Shown here piece by piece: positions 36,399-45,938 of a DNA stretch of 64,000 nt. A program made the translations under genes and the position numbers. Origin of the DNA: Lederbergia citrea (GTDB taxonomy: Bacteria; Bacillota; Bacilli; Bacillales; Bacillaceae_C); contig NZ_JAGYPH010000004.1 in assembly GCF_018343525.1 (NCBI RefSeq), positions 62,001-126,000 on the forward strand, read 5' to 3'. The notes beneath the pieces are model-generated. The model was not told where the DNA came from. It ran no database searches and saw nothing but the letters and a program-made list of their open reading frames with translations. Within the stretch, counting starts at the first letter, position 1; the number at the start of each line of letters is the position of its first letter.

Positions 36399-36675
36399 AG
36401 TTATGACCACATATAGAATGCAATTTCGGCAATAAATTGAAGCGAGCGTTTCGCCTCTTACGTTGCTGCAGGAAATCACTCGGTGATGTATATATCTAGA
36501 AACAAGATGTGCCTACTGGCGTCGATTTCTAGTACATTAAAATAAAGATTATACTTTAACTCTAATTGTCCCTTTCACCACTCACCCCCACCAAATGATT
36601 GATTTGGAAGGGGAATGCGTGGCTAAAGTTTTGTTCAAATCGTAACATCCTAGTTAGTTTAATCCCTCGCAACAA
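36399..36675. other. Intergenic region, nothing recognised
   Basis: About 280 bases downstream of gerQ; no ORF with RBS or RNA gene is seen. Confidence 0.35.
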
Positions 36676-36873
36676 TCACTCAACAAATATAGAAATCAAT
36701 AAACTGATTGTAAATAATAGATACGCAATCTGAATTATTATGTACATGACAAATTCAAAAGTTGATAGTTTTCTTTGTTTCTTAGTTTTTACCAAATGCC
36801 GAAAATAAAAAGCAGAACTAATAACCAGTACTCCTATAGAAATTGCATGCAAAATTTCTGCGAAGATTATCAA
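36676..36873 (-). CDS. Small two-TM membrane protein, unknown
   Basis: A 65-residue protein with two hydrophobic helices (FAEILHAISIGVLVISSAF and FVMYIIIQIAYLLFTISLL) joined by a basic loop KTKKQRK. I place the start at TTG 36873, 9 nt after GAAGGAG; the earlier TTG at 36891 overlaps that RBS. I recognise no family. The positive central loop suggests both ends lie outside. Confidence 0.5.
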   Translation of the reverse strand: MIIFAEILHAISIGVLVISSAFYFRHLVKTKKQRKLSTFEFVMYIIIQIAYLLFTISLLISIFVE

Positions 36874-36970
36874 GCGAATCAACTCCTTCAATATAAACTC
36901 AATTTAGCAATAGATGTAAAGAAGTGTTTTCCTACTGATGTGACCAGTTTTATAACCTGTTTTTTCAGTT

Positions 36971-37001
36971 AAAAAGCGTCTCAACCAAATTATCGAAACG
37001 C
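36971..37001 (-). terminator. Terminator of the GNAT gene
   Basis: On the minus strand GCGTTTC pairs with GAGACGC (one G-U), followed by T5. It lies about 30 bp after the stop. Confidence 0.65.
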
Positions 37002-37032
37002 ACCCGTTAGCACAAAAAGGGCTGCTCTTAAA

Positions 37033-37488
37033 TTAAGTGCACACCCATTCATATATACATTTTTCCTTTTCTCCTCGCTGATACATTTCGTTTTCTTTGG
37101 GGACATCAACGATTTCTAAAAGATTAGCTCCGACATACTCACATGTTTTTCTTGAAGCGATGTTATCTGGATTACAAGTAATGAACAGTTTCTCCATTTC
37201 ATGAGCATGTGCTACTTTCCTCAAAAGCCATACAGCTTTTGCAGCATAGTGATTACCTCTATATTGCTCATTAACTGAATATCCAATATGACCACCATAA
37301 TATAAGTTTTCGTTGTATCCAATTCGAATATCTATTTTTCCGATAGGTTTGGATAAACCACTTAAAGAAATATTGAAATGATAAGCTGGAACCCAGTTCT
37401 TATCCTTGTTTCCTGGTACTGTTTTCATCAGATGCAAATCAATTTCTTCTCCTTTAATAACATCAAAGTCTAAAAAAATAAATTTCAT
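37033..37488 (-). CDS. GNAT family N-acetyltransferase
   Basis: The 151-residue protein has GNAT motifs: IGKIDIRIGYNE (beta 4), GHIGYSVNEQYRGNHYAAKAV with the acetyl-CoA loop QYRGNHYA, and FITCNPDNIASRKTCEYVGA (RimJ/RimL-like ASRKxxEYxGA). Substrate unknown. RBS GGGGGGAAAATA before ATG. A terminator follows. Confidence 0.8.
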   Translation of the reverse strand: MKFIFLDFDVIKGEEIDLHLMKTVPGNKDKNWVPAYHFNISLSGLSKPIGKIDIRIGYNENLYYGGHIGYSVNEQYRGNHYAAKAVWLLRKVAHAHEMEKLFITCNPDNIASRKTCEYVGANLLEIVDVPKENEMYQRGEKEKCIYEWVCT

Positions 37489-37556
37489 TATTTTCCCCCC
37501 TGTATTAAGTATTTTATTTCTTAATTCTTTAAGAATTAAATATTATCCTTCTTTAG

Positions 37557-37710
37557 CAAGAAACACTTCAGAAAATGATGGGTGATAAAGCGAAGTATGG
37601 TGTAGGAATTGATTACGGTTATGGCATAATGCAGTTTAAAACAGTTCCACTACTCACGCCAAAATTATTTAATGTTTGGGGACATGCAGGTGGCACAGGA
37701 GCCTATATGT
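37557..37710 (+). pseudogene. Serine hydrolase (beta-lactamase-like) remnant
   Basis: The frame encodes QETLQKMMGDKAKYGVGIDY, then GYGIMQFKTVP and FNVWGHAGGTGAYMF. GHAGGTGAYMF is the HxG box with family context of class C beta-lactamase-like serine hydrolases, just before the C-terminus. There is a TAG directly upstream and the homology stops after AYMF, so only about 50 residues of a gene remain. Confidence 0.7.
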
Positions 37711-37846
37711 TTGTACTTTTAATGACTTTTCTTATGAAAAAAACGAGAAAAAGATTCGACTTTTTCCCGTTTTTCACTCCTACTATGTCCCCTTAAAATA
37801 AAATCACTACAAAAAAACTTTGTTGCCTGTAAGGGTTATTATATTT

Positions 37847-38614
37847 TTAAGATTTAACAGCTTCATAAACGATTTGTTGTTTGCTATTTGTTGGTTGTTT
37901 ACCTTCTATAAAATTAGCTGAGATAACGATTTCTGAAAAACCAATTTTCTCCAAAACCAATTTGAACTCCTCAACACCGTACCAACGCAATGCAAAACGT
38001 TGTAATTCGGTCTGGATAAGTTTACCTTTACGCCATTTTTCATATTTTAAATATGAAACCTTGTATTGGTTAAGAAAATCAACCTCCACAAGTTTACCTT
38101 CCATAGTGATAATATCACCATTTGAAAGGTTAAAAGTGGAAGTTCCTTCAAAACCTCCAACTTGAAGACTATCGTCTGGTAAGAAAAGGTCAAGTATTAA
38201 TTTTCCACCAGTTTCAAGATGCTCATAAAGTTTCTTTAATACTTGGATTGAATCCTCGCGATTTTCAATTAATAAGAGAGAACCAGCGGGAATTATAATA
38301 GCTTCATATTTGTAAGGTAATGATAGTTCCCTTAAATCTGACTGATATAAGTTTGGATTTAATTCACGTTCTTTACAGCGTTGACGACAAGAAGCTAACA
38401 TTTCAGCAGAATAGTCAACTCCGTCCACATTAAGACCAGCTTCTAAAAGAGGAATGATTACACGTCCGGAACCAACCATTGCTTCCAGAATGCGTCCCTT
38501 ACATTTTTTAAGCTTTTCTTGATAAAACTCTATATCTCCACCAAATGATTGTCCTATTTTTTTCGTTAAATCATAAACCTCCGTGCAAAGCTCTCCGTAA
38601 TAACTAAAAGACAT
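37847..38614 (-). CDS. Class I SAM-dependent methyltransferase
   Basis: The 255-residue protein has the SAM-binding core: motif I ILEAMVGSGRVIIPLLE (Gly-rich loop with EAMVGSGR), motif II acidic VDGVDYSAEML, and YEAIIIPAGSLLLI as motif IV. The C-terminal ~80 residues carry LRWYGVEEFKLVLEKIGFSE, a usual end for this class. Substrate unknown. Its N-terminus FSYYGELCTEVYDLTKKIG is typical of Bacillus methyltransferases of this group. CGGAGGGTAAACATTT precedes ATG. Confidence 0.82.
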   Translation of the reverse strand: MSFSYYGELCTEVYDLTKKIGQSFGGDIEFYQEKLKKCKGRILEAMVGSGRVIIPLLEAGLNVDGVDYSAEMLASCRQRCKERELNPNLYQSDLRELSLPYKYEAIIIPAGSLLLIENREDSIQVLKKLYEHLETGGKLILDLFLPDDSLQVGGFEGTSTFNLSNGDIITMEGKLVEVDFLNQYKVSYLKYEKWRKGKLIQTELQRFALRWYGVEEFKLVLEKIGFSEIVISANFIEGKQPTNSKQQIVYEAVKS

Positions 38615-38982
38615 AAATGTTTACCCTCCGTGTTTTGTTTTTCCTGAAGGGCAATAATACTAGATTAAGCCTTCAGTACCTCAATTTTATTTGAATTTAC
38701 TTTTGAGCTGACTATCACAAAAATCACTCACTTTCTAATTTATTGTAATAACATTAACACAAGGTGAAAATTTGGACAATTGTTAAAACTGAAATTTTCA
38801 ATAAACTAATCCTTTGTTAATTAAGCTGCACCGTTCGTGGAACAAGAAAAAGGGGCCGCAATCATCTTTCTTTAAAGAATTAATTGTTGATCCTTTTGAA
38901 AACGCTATATTTAATAATCTAGAAAACTATATTATAATTATTGAGATGATTATAATAATTTAAAGGGGAAGGAGAGTTATCC
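38615..38982. other. Intergenic region with palindrome before the M3 peptidase gene
   Basis: About 370 very AT-rich bases between divergent genes. TATTATAAT (38930-38938) is inverted at 38949-38957 (loop 10). The half-sites resemble PerR/Fur-type TTATAAT. A TATAAT at 38933-38938 could be the -10 of the peptidase promoter, so a bound repressor would cover it. Confidence 0.4.
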
Positions 38983-40680
38983 ATGACACAAGATATAAGT
39001 CATAATTATTATAAAGAATTAATTGATTTACAAGATGTAGAAGGGGTCGAAGCTCAAATTCGAAGTTTACTTGAGGTTCCGATTGAATCCCTTTCTGACC
39101 TAGAAAAGTGGTTAAAAGATGAAAAGGATTTAATGATTAAAATCACGGAAGCGATGACAGGTCACCAAGTGGACTTCTACCGTAACACAGAGGATGCTGA
39201 CATCAAGGCGACTTATCTTCACGATCAGCAAGTCATTCAACCACTTTTAATGAAATATAAAGCTAAACTGAATGAGAAATGCTGTAAGTCTCCTTATTTA
39301 AATCAATTAGATGAAAACCGCTACGGCTTAATGCGACGAGTTCGCGAGTCTGAAATTAAACTGTTCAGAGAAGAAAACATTCCATTAATGGTAAGAGAAC
39401 AAGAGCTCAATACGAAGTATAGTGAAATTATGGGAGGCTTAACAGTTGAATGGGAGGGAGAGGAAAAGCCTTTTCCATTTATCCAATCCCAACTTGATCA
39501 TCTAGACAGATCAGTAAGAGAAAAAGCTTATACCAAGATGGGTTCTGCCTTTCGTCAAATTAAGCCCGATATGGATGCTATCATGGACGAACTCGTTCAA
39601 CTACGCCATCAAATCGCTGTAAATGCAGGCTTTGAAAATTATCGTGATTATATATTTGTTGCTAAAAACCGTGAGTATAGTGTCCAAGATTGTTATGACT
39701 TTCATGAAAATGTAGAAAAACATATTATTCCAGCTTGGAATCGACTCGCAGATGTTTTTAAGTCCAAGCTTGGTGTCGATACATATCGCCCTTGGGATAA
39801 CACGGCTAAATTGATGAAAAACCCACCATACTCTGAGGTGTCTGCTCTTATGGATGGAGTTTCTGAGATTTTAGGGAAGACCGACCCATATTTTGCAGAC
39901 CGTTTCGATTATATGAGAGAGAATGGGTTACTAGATCTTGGGGATCGGAAAGGAAAAAGCCCAGGTGGTTTCTGTACCTCCTTACCTGTTTCAGGGGATA
40001 CCTTTGTCTTTGCGAATTTTAGCCCATCCTTTTTCTCTCTGATCGCATTAATTCATGAAATGGGCCATGCAGTGAATGGGTACCTCGAGTTTTCAGAACA
40101 CGGTCCTACTGAAGACTACCAGCACAGAATGGAAATTGCTGAACTGTATTCTCATGGGATGGAATTGCTCTTATTGGATAAGCTGGATCGTTTTTATCCA
40201 GAAGAAGCGGATTTTAAGAGCGCACAGCGTGAAGAGCTGAGACGGGCATTTACAATGTTATACGGCCCATTATCAGGGGATCTTTTCCAGCATTGGATGT
40301 ATACAAATCCTAAACACACTGCCAAAGAGCGTGATGAAAAATACTTTGAAATCTCAAAACGCTATGGCTTAAACCCTGTCGATACTTCTGGGCTGGAGCA
40401 AGAAATTGGGATGAGTTGGGTAGGAACCCTTCATTATTTCGAAGTTCCTTTCTATAATATTGAATACTCCATCTCGATGCTTGGTGCTCTACAATTACTT
40501 GAGAATTATCGGAACAACCCAGAGCAAGCTGTTGAATCCTTTAAAAAAGGTGCAAGTGCAGACTATAATCAATCCATCGCAGCTGTTTATAAAGAAACTG
40601 GGGTCAGTTTTGATTTTTCAGAGCCAGCCGTTAAGCGAATGGGTGAATTCCTAGAAAAAGTCATTCAAGACATTCATTGA
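38983..40680 (+). CDS. M3 family oligoendopeptidase
   Basis: The 565-residue cytoplasmic metallopeptidase is of PepF/M3 type. Zinc ligands: LIHEMGHAVNGY (HExxH) and the Glu 25-30 residues later in HRMEIAELYSHGMELL. Other conserved blocks: VFANFSPSFFSL, and near the C-terminus WVGTLHYFEVPFYNIEYS. It hydrolyses short peptides. RBS AAGGAGAG. It is monocistronic with a strong terminator. It may be regulated through the palindrome in front. Confidence 0.9.
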   Translation: MTQDISHNYYKELIDLQDVEGVEAQIRSLLEVPIESLSDLEKWLKDEKDLMIKITEAMTGHQVDFYRNTEDADIKATYLHDQQVIQPLLMKYKAKLNEKCCKSPYLNQLDENRYGLMRRVRESEIKLFREENIPLMVREQELNTKYSEIMGGLTVEWEGEEKPFPFIQSQLDHLDRSVREKAYTKMGSAFRQIKPDMDAIMDELVQLRHQIAVNAGFENYRDYIFVAKNREYSVQDCYDFHENVEKHIIPAWNRLADVFKSKLGVDTYRPWDNTAKLMKNPPYSEVSALMDGVSEILGKTDPYFADRFDYMRENGLLDLGDRKGKSPGGFCTSLPVSGDTFVFANFSPSFFSLIALIHEMGHAVNGYLEFSEHGPTEDYQHRMEIAELYSHGMELLLLDKLDRFYPEEADFKSAQREELRRAFTMLYGPLSGDLFQHWMYTNPKHTAKERDEKYFEISKRYGLNPVDTSGLEQEIGMSWVGTLHYFEVPFYNIEYSISMLGALQLLENYRNNPEQAVESFKKGASADYNQSIAAVYKETGVSFDFSEPAVKRMGEFLEKVIQDIH

Positions 40681-40725
40681 CGAAGTGGGAGCACGGGGAC
40701 GATTCTTAGCTTAGTTTTCCGCTCA

Positions 40726-40764
40726 AAAAGGTACAACTAGAGAAATTTTCTAGTTGTACCTTTT
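40726..40764 (+). terminator. Terminator of the M3 peptidase gene
   Basis: AAAAGGTACAACTAGA (40726-40741) pairs with its complement ending at 40764; T-rich tail. Confidence 0.85.
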
Positions 40765-41138
40765 GCTTTACAGTCAAAAAATTTGTCCACAATATTTTCG
40801 ATTGCCCGAGAAGAATGAAGTTGCTGCCTTGAGCCTAGCATGACTCTTGACCCCATAATAACCCCACCTTTCAATAATTTCTTCAATTATCGCAGCTAAT
40901 TAGAAATTTACATTCCTAATAAAATATTCTGTAATAATCAAAGGAATTCCTGTATTTCGGGCTATTCTTCCAGTAACCTCCCCGTTGAATAAAGAATGCA
41001 GCTTTTCATCTAAAGTATTGCACCCTATTATTCAACCCAAGACAATTAGTTAGTTTATCATTTTTATAATTAAACCATATCAAAAATAATGACAATCTTA
41101 CGCCTTAAGAAAATTAACATTAGGTATAGATTATCCCT
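40765..41138. other. Intergenic region, nothing recognised
   Basis: About 375 bases between convergent genes; no ORF with RBS and no structural RNA that I recognise. No terminator for the uvrA-like gene was found. Confidence 0.35.
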
Positions 41139-43418
41139 TTAAGTGAAATGTTTTCTAACTCGATCCTTTAACCATTTCGCTGTCAATGTCTCTGCATTTA
41201 ACATTTTTTCTGGTGTACCTACTAATATAATTTGCCCGCCTTGTTTTCCTCCTCCTGGACCTAGTTCTATTACCCAATCGCTCGCAGCTATAAAGTTTAG
41301 ATTGTGTTCAATTATTATGACAGAATTACCTCTGTTTACGAGATTTTGAAATACGTCTAAGAGTTTTTCATTATCTTCTGTGTGCAGTCCTAAGGATGGC
41401 TCGTCTAATAGATAGATTTGTCCTTCTTTTTGCAAGTGGCTTGCGAGTTTTAAACGTTGGATTTCTCCTCCGCTAAGAGAACTTGTCGTCTGTCCTAAGG
41501 TGAGATACCCTAATCCTACGTCTTTTAGAGTATGCACTCTTTTTATGATCTTTGGCATTTTAAAATATTTGATAGCCTCGTCTATTGTTAAATCTAAAAT
41601 CTCTATTACATTTTTTTCTTGATATTGATATGACAGTACTTCGTCTGAGTATCTCGTACCGCCACATGCTTCACAAGGGATTGTCACCGGATCTGCAAAT
41701 GCTACGTCTGGCGTTAGGACTCCTTTTCCTTTGCAGATAGGACATGCTCCCGCAGAGTTAAAGCTGAACAAACCTGCAGGTTGTCCTGTTTCTTTTGAAA
41801 ATATTGCGCGAATATCGTCCATAATTCCCATATATGTAGCTAGGGTCGAACGGTTGGAAATTCCTATGCCGCCTTGGCCTACCATTATAGTTTCTGGATA
41901 CAATTCGGTGAACACTTCCAACATTAAGGAGCTTTTACCTGAACCTGATACCCCACATATAGAGACTAAGACATTTTTTGGAATATTTACGCTTATATTT
42001 TTTAAGTTATTGTTACTTACTCTATTTATTGTAAAATAACTTTTTATAGCCCTTGGATTTTTATTTATTTTTAGCTTGTGGTTTAGGGCTGTTGCGGTGG
42101 GTGAGTTATCTAGTCCTTCTAATTTCCCTTGATAGACAACTTCTCCTCCATTTACCCCTGCTCCTGGTCCCATTTCTATTATTTCATCCGCTACTTTTAT
42201 TACTGATAGATTATGTTCGATTACGATAACAGTATTATGTTGGTCTTTTAGCCTTCTTAGCATCTGTATTAACATATCAACTTCTTCTGGATGGAGTCCT
42301 GCACTCGGTTCGTCGAAAATGTATGTAATATTGTTTAGACTGCTCCCTAAATGACGAGCGATTTTTACCCTTTGAGCTTCTCCACCAGACAGGGTGCCTA
42401 TTTTTCTAGATAGACTCAAATATCCTAGTCCCATGTCAACTAGTTGTTTTACATGTAGAATTGCTTGTTGTGCTATAGATTCTCCCATAGGCTCTTTTAT
42501 GTTATTTAGTTCTTCAAGTATTTCTGGGAGCTCTAATCCATCATATTCCACGATATTTAAGCCATTTATTCTACATTCTAATACCTTTGGATTTAGGCCT
42601 GAACCTTGGCAGGTTGGGCATAAGAATTCAGTTGATACTGCTAAGACGTCATCTTGGGATACTTCTTTTAGCTTTGAGATATCTCTATTTATATAGAGTC
42701 GCGTAAATCTGGGCAATAACCCATCCCACTCATGATTTTGTGGTCCGTGTTTTGTGTGAAACGGCGCATAGACTCTTTCACCTTCTCGGGGACCATATAA
42801 TAGCAGGTAGAGTTTTTCTTCTGAGTAGTCCTTTATGGGTTTATCTGGATCGAATAAACCACCGGTCATCATCCATCTGCCTTGCCAACCCGAAGGCGAT
42901 AATGGCTTAAATTTCACCGCATAATCTCGAAGTGACTTTTCGTAATCGATCATCTTATTTAGATCGGGCGTAACTACCTCCCCGAATCCACCACATTCTG
43001 GACATCTGCCAAAGGAATTTTGAATCAAAAAATCGGTGGCAGAACCTATGGATGGCTTTCCTATTCTTGAGAACAAAAGTCTAATCAATGGATTTATATC
43101 CATATAGGTGCCCACTGTTGAGCGGGGATTGCCCCCTATAGGTCTTTGTTCCACTACAACAACAGGGCTTAAGTTTTGCATAAGATCGGCTTGGGGTCTT
43201 TCGTACCTTGGCATTTGATTTCTGACATAGAGAGGATAGTTCAAAGTCATTTGTCTTCTACTTTCTGTTGCTAATGTATCAAAAACAACTGAGCTTTTTC
43301 CCGAGCCTGAAAGACCAGTAAATACGATGATTTTTTCTTTTGGTATGTTTAAGTCTACATTTTTTAAATTATTTTCTTTAAGCCCCCTTAAAATAATTTC
43401 ATCTTTTATTTCTGACAT
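41139..43418 (-). CDS. Class II UvrA-like ABC ATPase (UvrA2)
   Basis: The 759-residue protein has two ABC modules: Walker A GLSGSGKSS and GVSGSGKSS, signatures LSGGEAQRV and LSGGEIQRL, Walker B FDEPSAGLHPEE and LDEPSLGLHTED. Zinc modules CPECGGFGEV, CPTCQGSGLN, CPICKGKGVL and CEACGGTRYSDE are present. It is about 190 residues shorter than house-keeping UvrA; the N-terminal ATPase I insertion goes directly to VVVEQRP, as in class II UvrA that lack the UvrB-binding domain. Such paralogues occur in antibiotic producers (DrrC type) and some resistance contexts. Codon use is very A/T-rich at third positions, hinting at transfer. GAAAGGATGACAAA precedes ATG. Confidence 0.87.
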   Translation of the reverse strand: MSEIKDEIILRGLKENNLKNVDLNIPKEKIIVFTGLSGSGKSSVVFDTLATESRRQMTLNYPLYVRNQMPRYERPQADLMQNLSPVVVVEQRPIGGNPRSTVGTYMDINPLIRLLFSRIGKPSIGSATDFLIQNSFGRCPECGGFGEVVTPDLNKMIDYEKSLRDYAVKFKPLSPSGWQGRWMMTGGLFDPDKPIKDYSEEKLYLLLYGPREGERVYAPFHTKHGPQNHEWDGLLPRFTRLYINRDISKLKEVSQDDVLAVSTEFLCPTCQGSGLNPKVLECRINGLNIVEYDGLELPEILEELNNIKEPMGESIAQQAILHVKQLVDMGLGYLSLSRKIGTLSGGEAQRVKIARHLGSSLNNITYIFDEPSAGLHPEEVDMLIQMLRRLKDQHNTVIVIEHNLSVIKVADEIIEMGPGAGVNGGEVVYQGKLEGLDNSPTATALNHKLKINKNPRAIKSYFTINRVSNNNLKNISVNIPKNVLVSICGVSGSGKSSLMLEVFTELYPETIMVGQGGIGISNRSTLATYMGIMDDIRAIFSKETGQPAGLFSFNSAGACPICKGKGVLTPDVAFADPVTIPCEACGGTRYSDEVLSYQYQEKNVIEILDLTIDEAIKYFKMPKIIKRVHTLKDVGLGYLTLGQTTSSLSGGEIQRLKLASHLQKEGQIYLLDEPSLGLHTEDNEKLLDVFQNLVNRGNSVIIIEHNLNFIAASDWVIELGPGGGKQGGQIILVGTPEKMLNAETLTAKWLKDRVRKHFT

Positions 43419-43578
43419 TTTGTCATCCTTTCTGATTTTAACTAATATGCTTCTTTCAGTTCGCTACAAGTCTAGCCACCCTTGATAGGAGGAATACCTT
43501 TCAAGTTTGTTATTGAAGCTTTTTTCAGTGTTTATCATAAATAATAATTGAGGAATTCAGCAAAAAGTCTAAAAAACA

Positions 43579-43911
43579 TTAGCCAAAAAACACTTTTACA
43601 CTACCTTCCTTTTGTGCTGTTGCTAAACAGTTTTTTATAAAATCCAGGATTTGTTTTTGATCCCTTGGTAAGGACTCACAACTTGAATGAGAAGAAGCAT
43701 CATTATTGTATAATTGATTGAAGGTATCTAAAGCGTTTCCAATTTGTTGTTTAGAAAAAGTGGTGCTGTCTCCTGAGCCGCTGACTCCAGCAAAATAATC
43801 ATATGCATCAAGCAGACGGTAAAGTATGGTAGAATTATAATTTCCCTTGCTAAAACGTGCATAGGCAACTTCTTCTCCGGCTCTATTGTAGCCCAAAATA
43901 TCGTGACCCAT
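43579..43911 (-). CDS. Uncharacterised 110-residue protein
   Basis: A soluble acidic protein starting MGHDILGYNRAGEEVAYARF, with SGSGDSTTFSKQQI in the middle and a C-terminus QKQILDFIKNCL...GSVKVFFG. RBS AAGGGGGAAAATTA before ATG is strong, so the gene is probably real. I recognise no domain. It lies 160 bp beyond the uvrA-like start on the same strand, but the gap suggests separate transcription. Confidence 0.6.
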   Translation of the reverse strand: MGHDILGYNRAGEEVAYARFSKGNYNSTILYRLLDAYDYFAGVSGSGDSTTFSKQQIGNALDTFNQLYNNDASSHSSCESLPRDQKQILDFIKNCLATAQKEGSVKVFFG

Positions 43912-44053
43912 TAATTTTCCCCCTTCAAATTTAAATAATATACATAGCCTCAGAAAGCTAAAAAATGATAATAAAATAGTTTGATTGCCACTCCTTTCAG
44001 GTTTGTATTTTTACAATTTTTGTTGAAATAGTCTAGAAAAAAAGGGTGTAAAT

Positions 44054-44413
44054 GTGGAATATCGTGAAGTTCAATTTAGAGGTTGTTCAAAAACTGTGGT
44101 GTCATTAAACCATCAGTTGTTTTCATTCTTCTTGGATTTTATTTGTACAAGGTATTTTTTAAAATGTGAAAGAGCTAGAGGCATGCTAGATTGTCTATTT
44201 AATATTTTCATAATATGGCAAACTTGTCAAAAAGTAATTGATAGCCATTCGGTGTTTATATCGCATGAAAAGAAGCTTTTTCTTCCATTAAAGGGTGATT
44301 TTAATTCACAGGGGAAACTTAAAAATTCTGATTTTAGAATTCCACACTATATTCCGATTACCTATAATAAATTAAAAAAGAGCACATTTTTTGATTTGAC
44401 CCCAAAAGGATAG
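44054..44413 (+). CDS. Possible small protein, unknown
   Basis: A 119-codon frame starting with GTG 44054 behind AAAGGGTG. It is Phe/Ile/Cys/Lys-rich, with FLDFICTRYFLKCERARG and KKLFLPLKG. The frame's end lies inside the terminator stem at 44376, which is unusual. A distant ComK-like pattern (a Cys/Arg-Gly block followed by Lys-Val-Ile-Asp and a Leu-Pro) crossed my mind but I cannot support it. May be a decayed gene. Confidence 0.3.
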   Translation: MEYREVQFRGCSKTVVSLNHQLFSFFLDFICTRYFLKCERARGMLDCLFNIFIIWQTCQKVIDSHSVFISHEKKLFLPLKGDFNSQGKLKNSDFRIPHYIPITYNKLKKSTFFDLTPKG

Positions 44414-44457
44414 TCACAGCAAAATTTTGGGTTCATTCCGTTTTGTGCTCTTTTTTT
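44375..44457. terminator. Large bidirectional terminator
   Basis: AAAAGAGCACA (44376-44386) pairs with TGTGCTCTTTT (44444-44454), with an inner stem ACCCCAAAA with TTTTGGGTT. T7 follows on the plus strand, T-rich on the minus strand. It is the likely terminator of the rlmD-like gene. Confidence 0.7.
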
Positions 44458-44530
44458 CGATTGCTATAAATCAGATTAATCGATAAGTTAGGCTAATTAT
44501 TAGCTTTTTTTACTCACTGGTGAATCCAAT

Positions 44531-45922
44531 TTATTTTAATATGAGTAGCGAACAGCACTCCACATGGCTTGTCTGCGGAAACATATCCACAGGCTGAATA
44601 TACTTCACTTCATACATATGGCTAATCGTCTGCAAATCCTTCGCCAACGTAGACGGATTGCAAGAAACATAAATAAATTTCTTAGGTTTTATTTTTAGCA
44701 ATGTTTGTAAAAACTTTTGATCGCACCCTGTACGAGGTGGGTCAACAATGATTACATCAGGTTGCCAGCCCTGTTTATGCCATGCTGGCAGGATGTCTTC
44801 CGCTTTTCCTGTTACGTATGTGGCGTTTTTGATTCCGTGTTTGCGGGCATTTTTCTTTGCATCTTCGATAGATTCTGGGATGATGTCCATTCCTCGGATT
44901 TCGGCCGCTCCCTCAGCTACCCATAGGCCGATTGTGCCGGAACCGCAGTAGGCGTCTACTATTTTTTCTTTTCCAGTCAATGCAGCGGCTTTTTTTACTT
45001 CGTCATATAATTTCACTGTTTGCTCGGGATTTAACTGAAAAAAAGCTCGGGCTGACAATTCGTATGTGAATTCATTCATTTTCTCATCAATGAATTCCTT
45101 GCCAGTAATGTTGAATGACTTCTCGCCAAAAATGAGTGATGTTTGTTTCGGGTTCACATTTTGCATGACAGAAACGACTTCAGGTAGACGTTTTTGGATT
45201 TCAGCTGCAATCATTTCTTTGCGCGGTAGCTTTGTTCCAGCGGTGACGATGACTACTTGGACTTGTCCCGTTTTGATGCCTACTCGCGTTACGATCGTTT
45301 TTACGATACCCTTTTTTGTTTTTTCATTATAAATCGGAACCTTAAAGTCCTGGAAAATCCGCTTTATTGCATTATTCACTTTATTCGTAGCTGGATGCTG
45401 TACAATGCATTCAGGAACGTCAATTAGGCGGTGGGAATCCATACTATATAGACCAGCGATTACTTTTCCGTTCATTTCTCGTAGCTGGAATTGGCTTTTG
45501 TTTCTGTATTTCCAGGGGTCGTCCATTCCGATTGTTTCCCGGATGTCCATTTCCGAAATATGAAAGCGGGTGTGCCGTTCCAAAGCCTGGATCAGGATGT
45601 CGCGTTTTTCCTTCAGCTGCTGGTCATAGCGCAAATGTTGAAGCTGGCAGCCACCACATTGTTCGTAAACAGGACACGGGGCCTTTACTCGGTACGGAGA
45701 TCGTTTGCGAACTTTTTTTACAATGGCTTCTGTAAATTTCGGTTGAACTTTTACAGCTTCAACAACTACTTCTTCTCCTGGCAATGCTCCTGGCACGAAG
45801 ACGACCTTTCTTTTAAAATAGCCTACTCCCTCACCATTAATTCCAAGTCGCTTTATTGTAAGGGGAAAATTTTGTTTAAGTTTGATTAAGGGTTCATTTT
45901 CCTGTTTCATATGATCACTCAT
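44531..45922 (-). CDS. rlmD: 23S rRNA (uracil-5-)-methyltransferase, RlmD/YfjO type
   Basis: About 463 residues: an N-terminal TRAM domain ([20 protein letters not shown]), a 4Fe-4S cluster motif ([15 protein letters not shown] plus a Cys in the following part), then a SAM-methyltransferase domain ([12 protein letters not shown]) with the catalytic Cys in [14 protein letters not shown]. subtilis has two paralogues, YefA (RlmCD) and YfjO; the neighbours (AlkA, PdaA) point to YfjO. I place the start at ATG 45922; the frame extends 40 codons further into the neighbouring gene but has no reason to start there. ATG 45910 is an alternative; neither has a strong RBS. Confidence 0.87.
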   Translation of the reverse strand: MSDHMKQENEPLIKLKQNFPLTIKRLGINGEGVGYFKRKVVFVPGALPGEEVVVEAVKVQPKFTEAIVKKVRKRSPYRVKAPCPVYEQCGGCQLQHLRYDQQLKEKRDILIQALERHTRFHISEMDIRETIGMDDPWKYRNKSQFQLREMNGKVIAGLYSMDSHRLIDVPECIVQHPATNKVNNAIKRIFQDFKVPIYNEKTKKGIVKTIVTRVGIKTGQVQVVIVTAGTKLPRKEMIAAEIQKRLPEVVSVMQNVNPKQTSLIFGEKSFNITGKEFIDEKMNEFTYELSARAFFQLNPEQTVKLYDEVKKAAALTGKEKIVDAYCGSGTIGLWVAEGAAEIRGMDIIPESIEDAKKNARKHGIKNATYVTGKAEDILPAWHKQGWQPDVIIVDPPRTGCDQKFLQTLLKIKPKKFIYVSCNPSTLAKDLQTISHMYEVKYIQPVDMFPQTSHVECCSLLILK

Positions 45923-45938
45923 TTTCTTTTCGAATAAA

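Noticed and set aside
44054..44413. ComK-like competence factor
   Set aside because: The resemblance is limited to a loose Cys/Gly and Leu-Pro pattern; kept only as a low-confidence unknown ORF.
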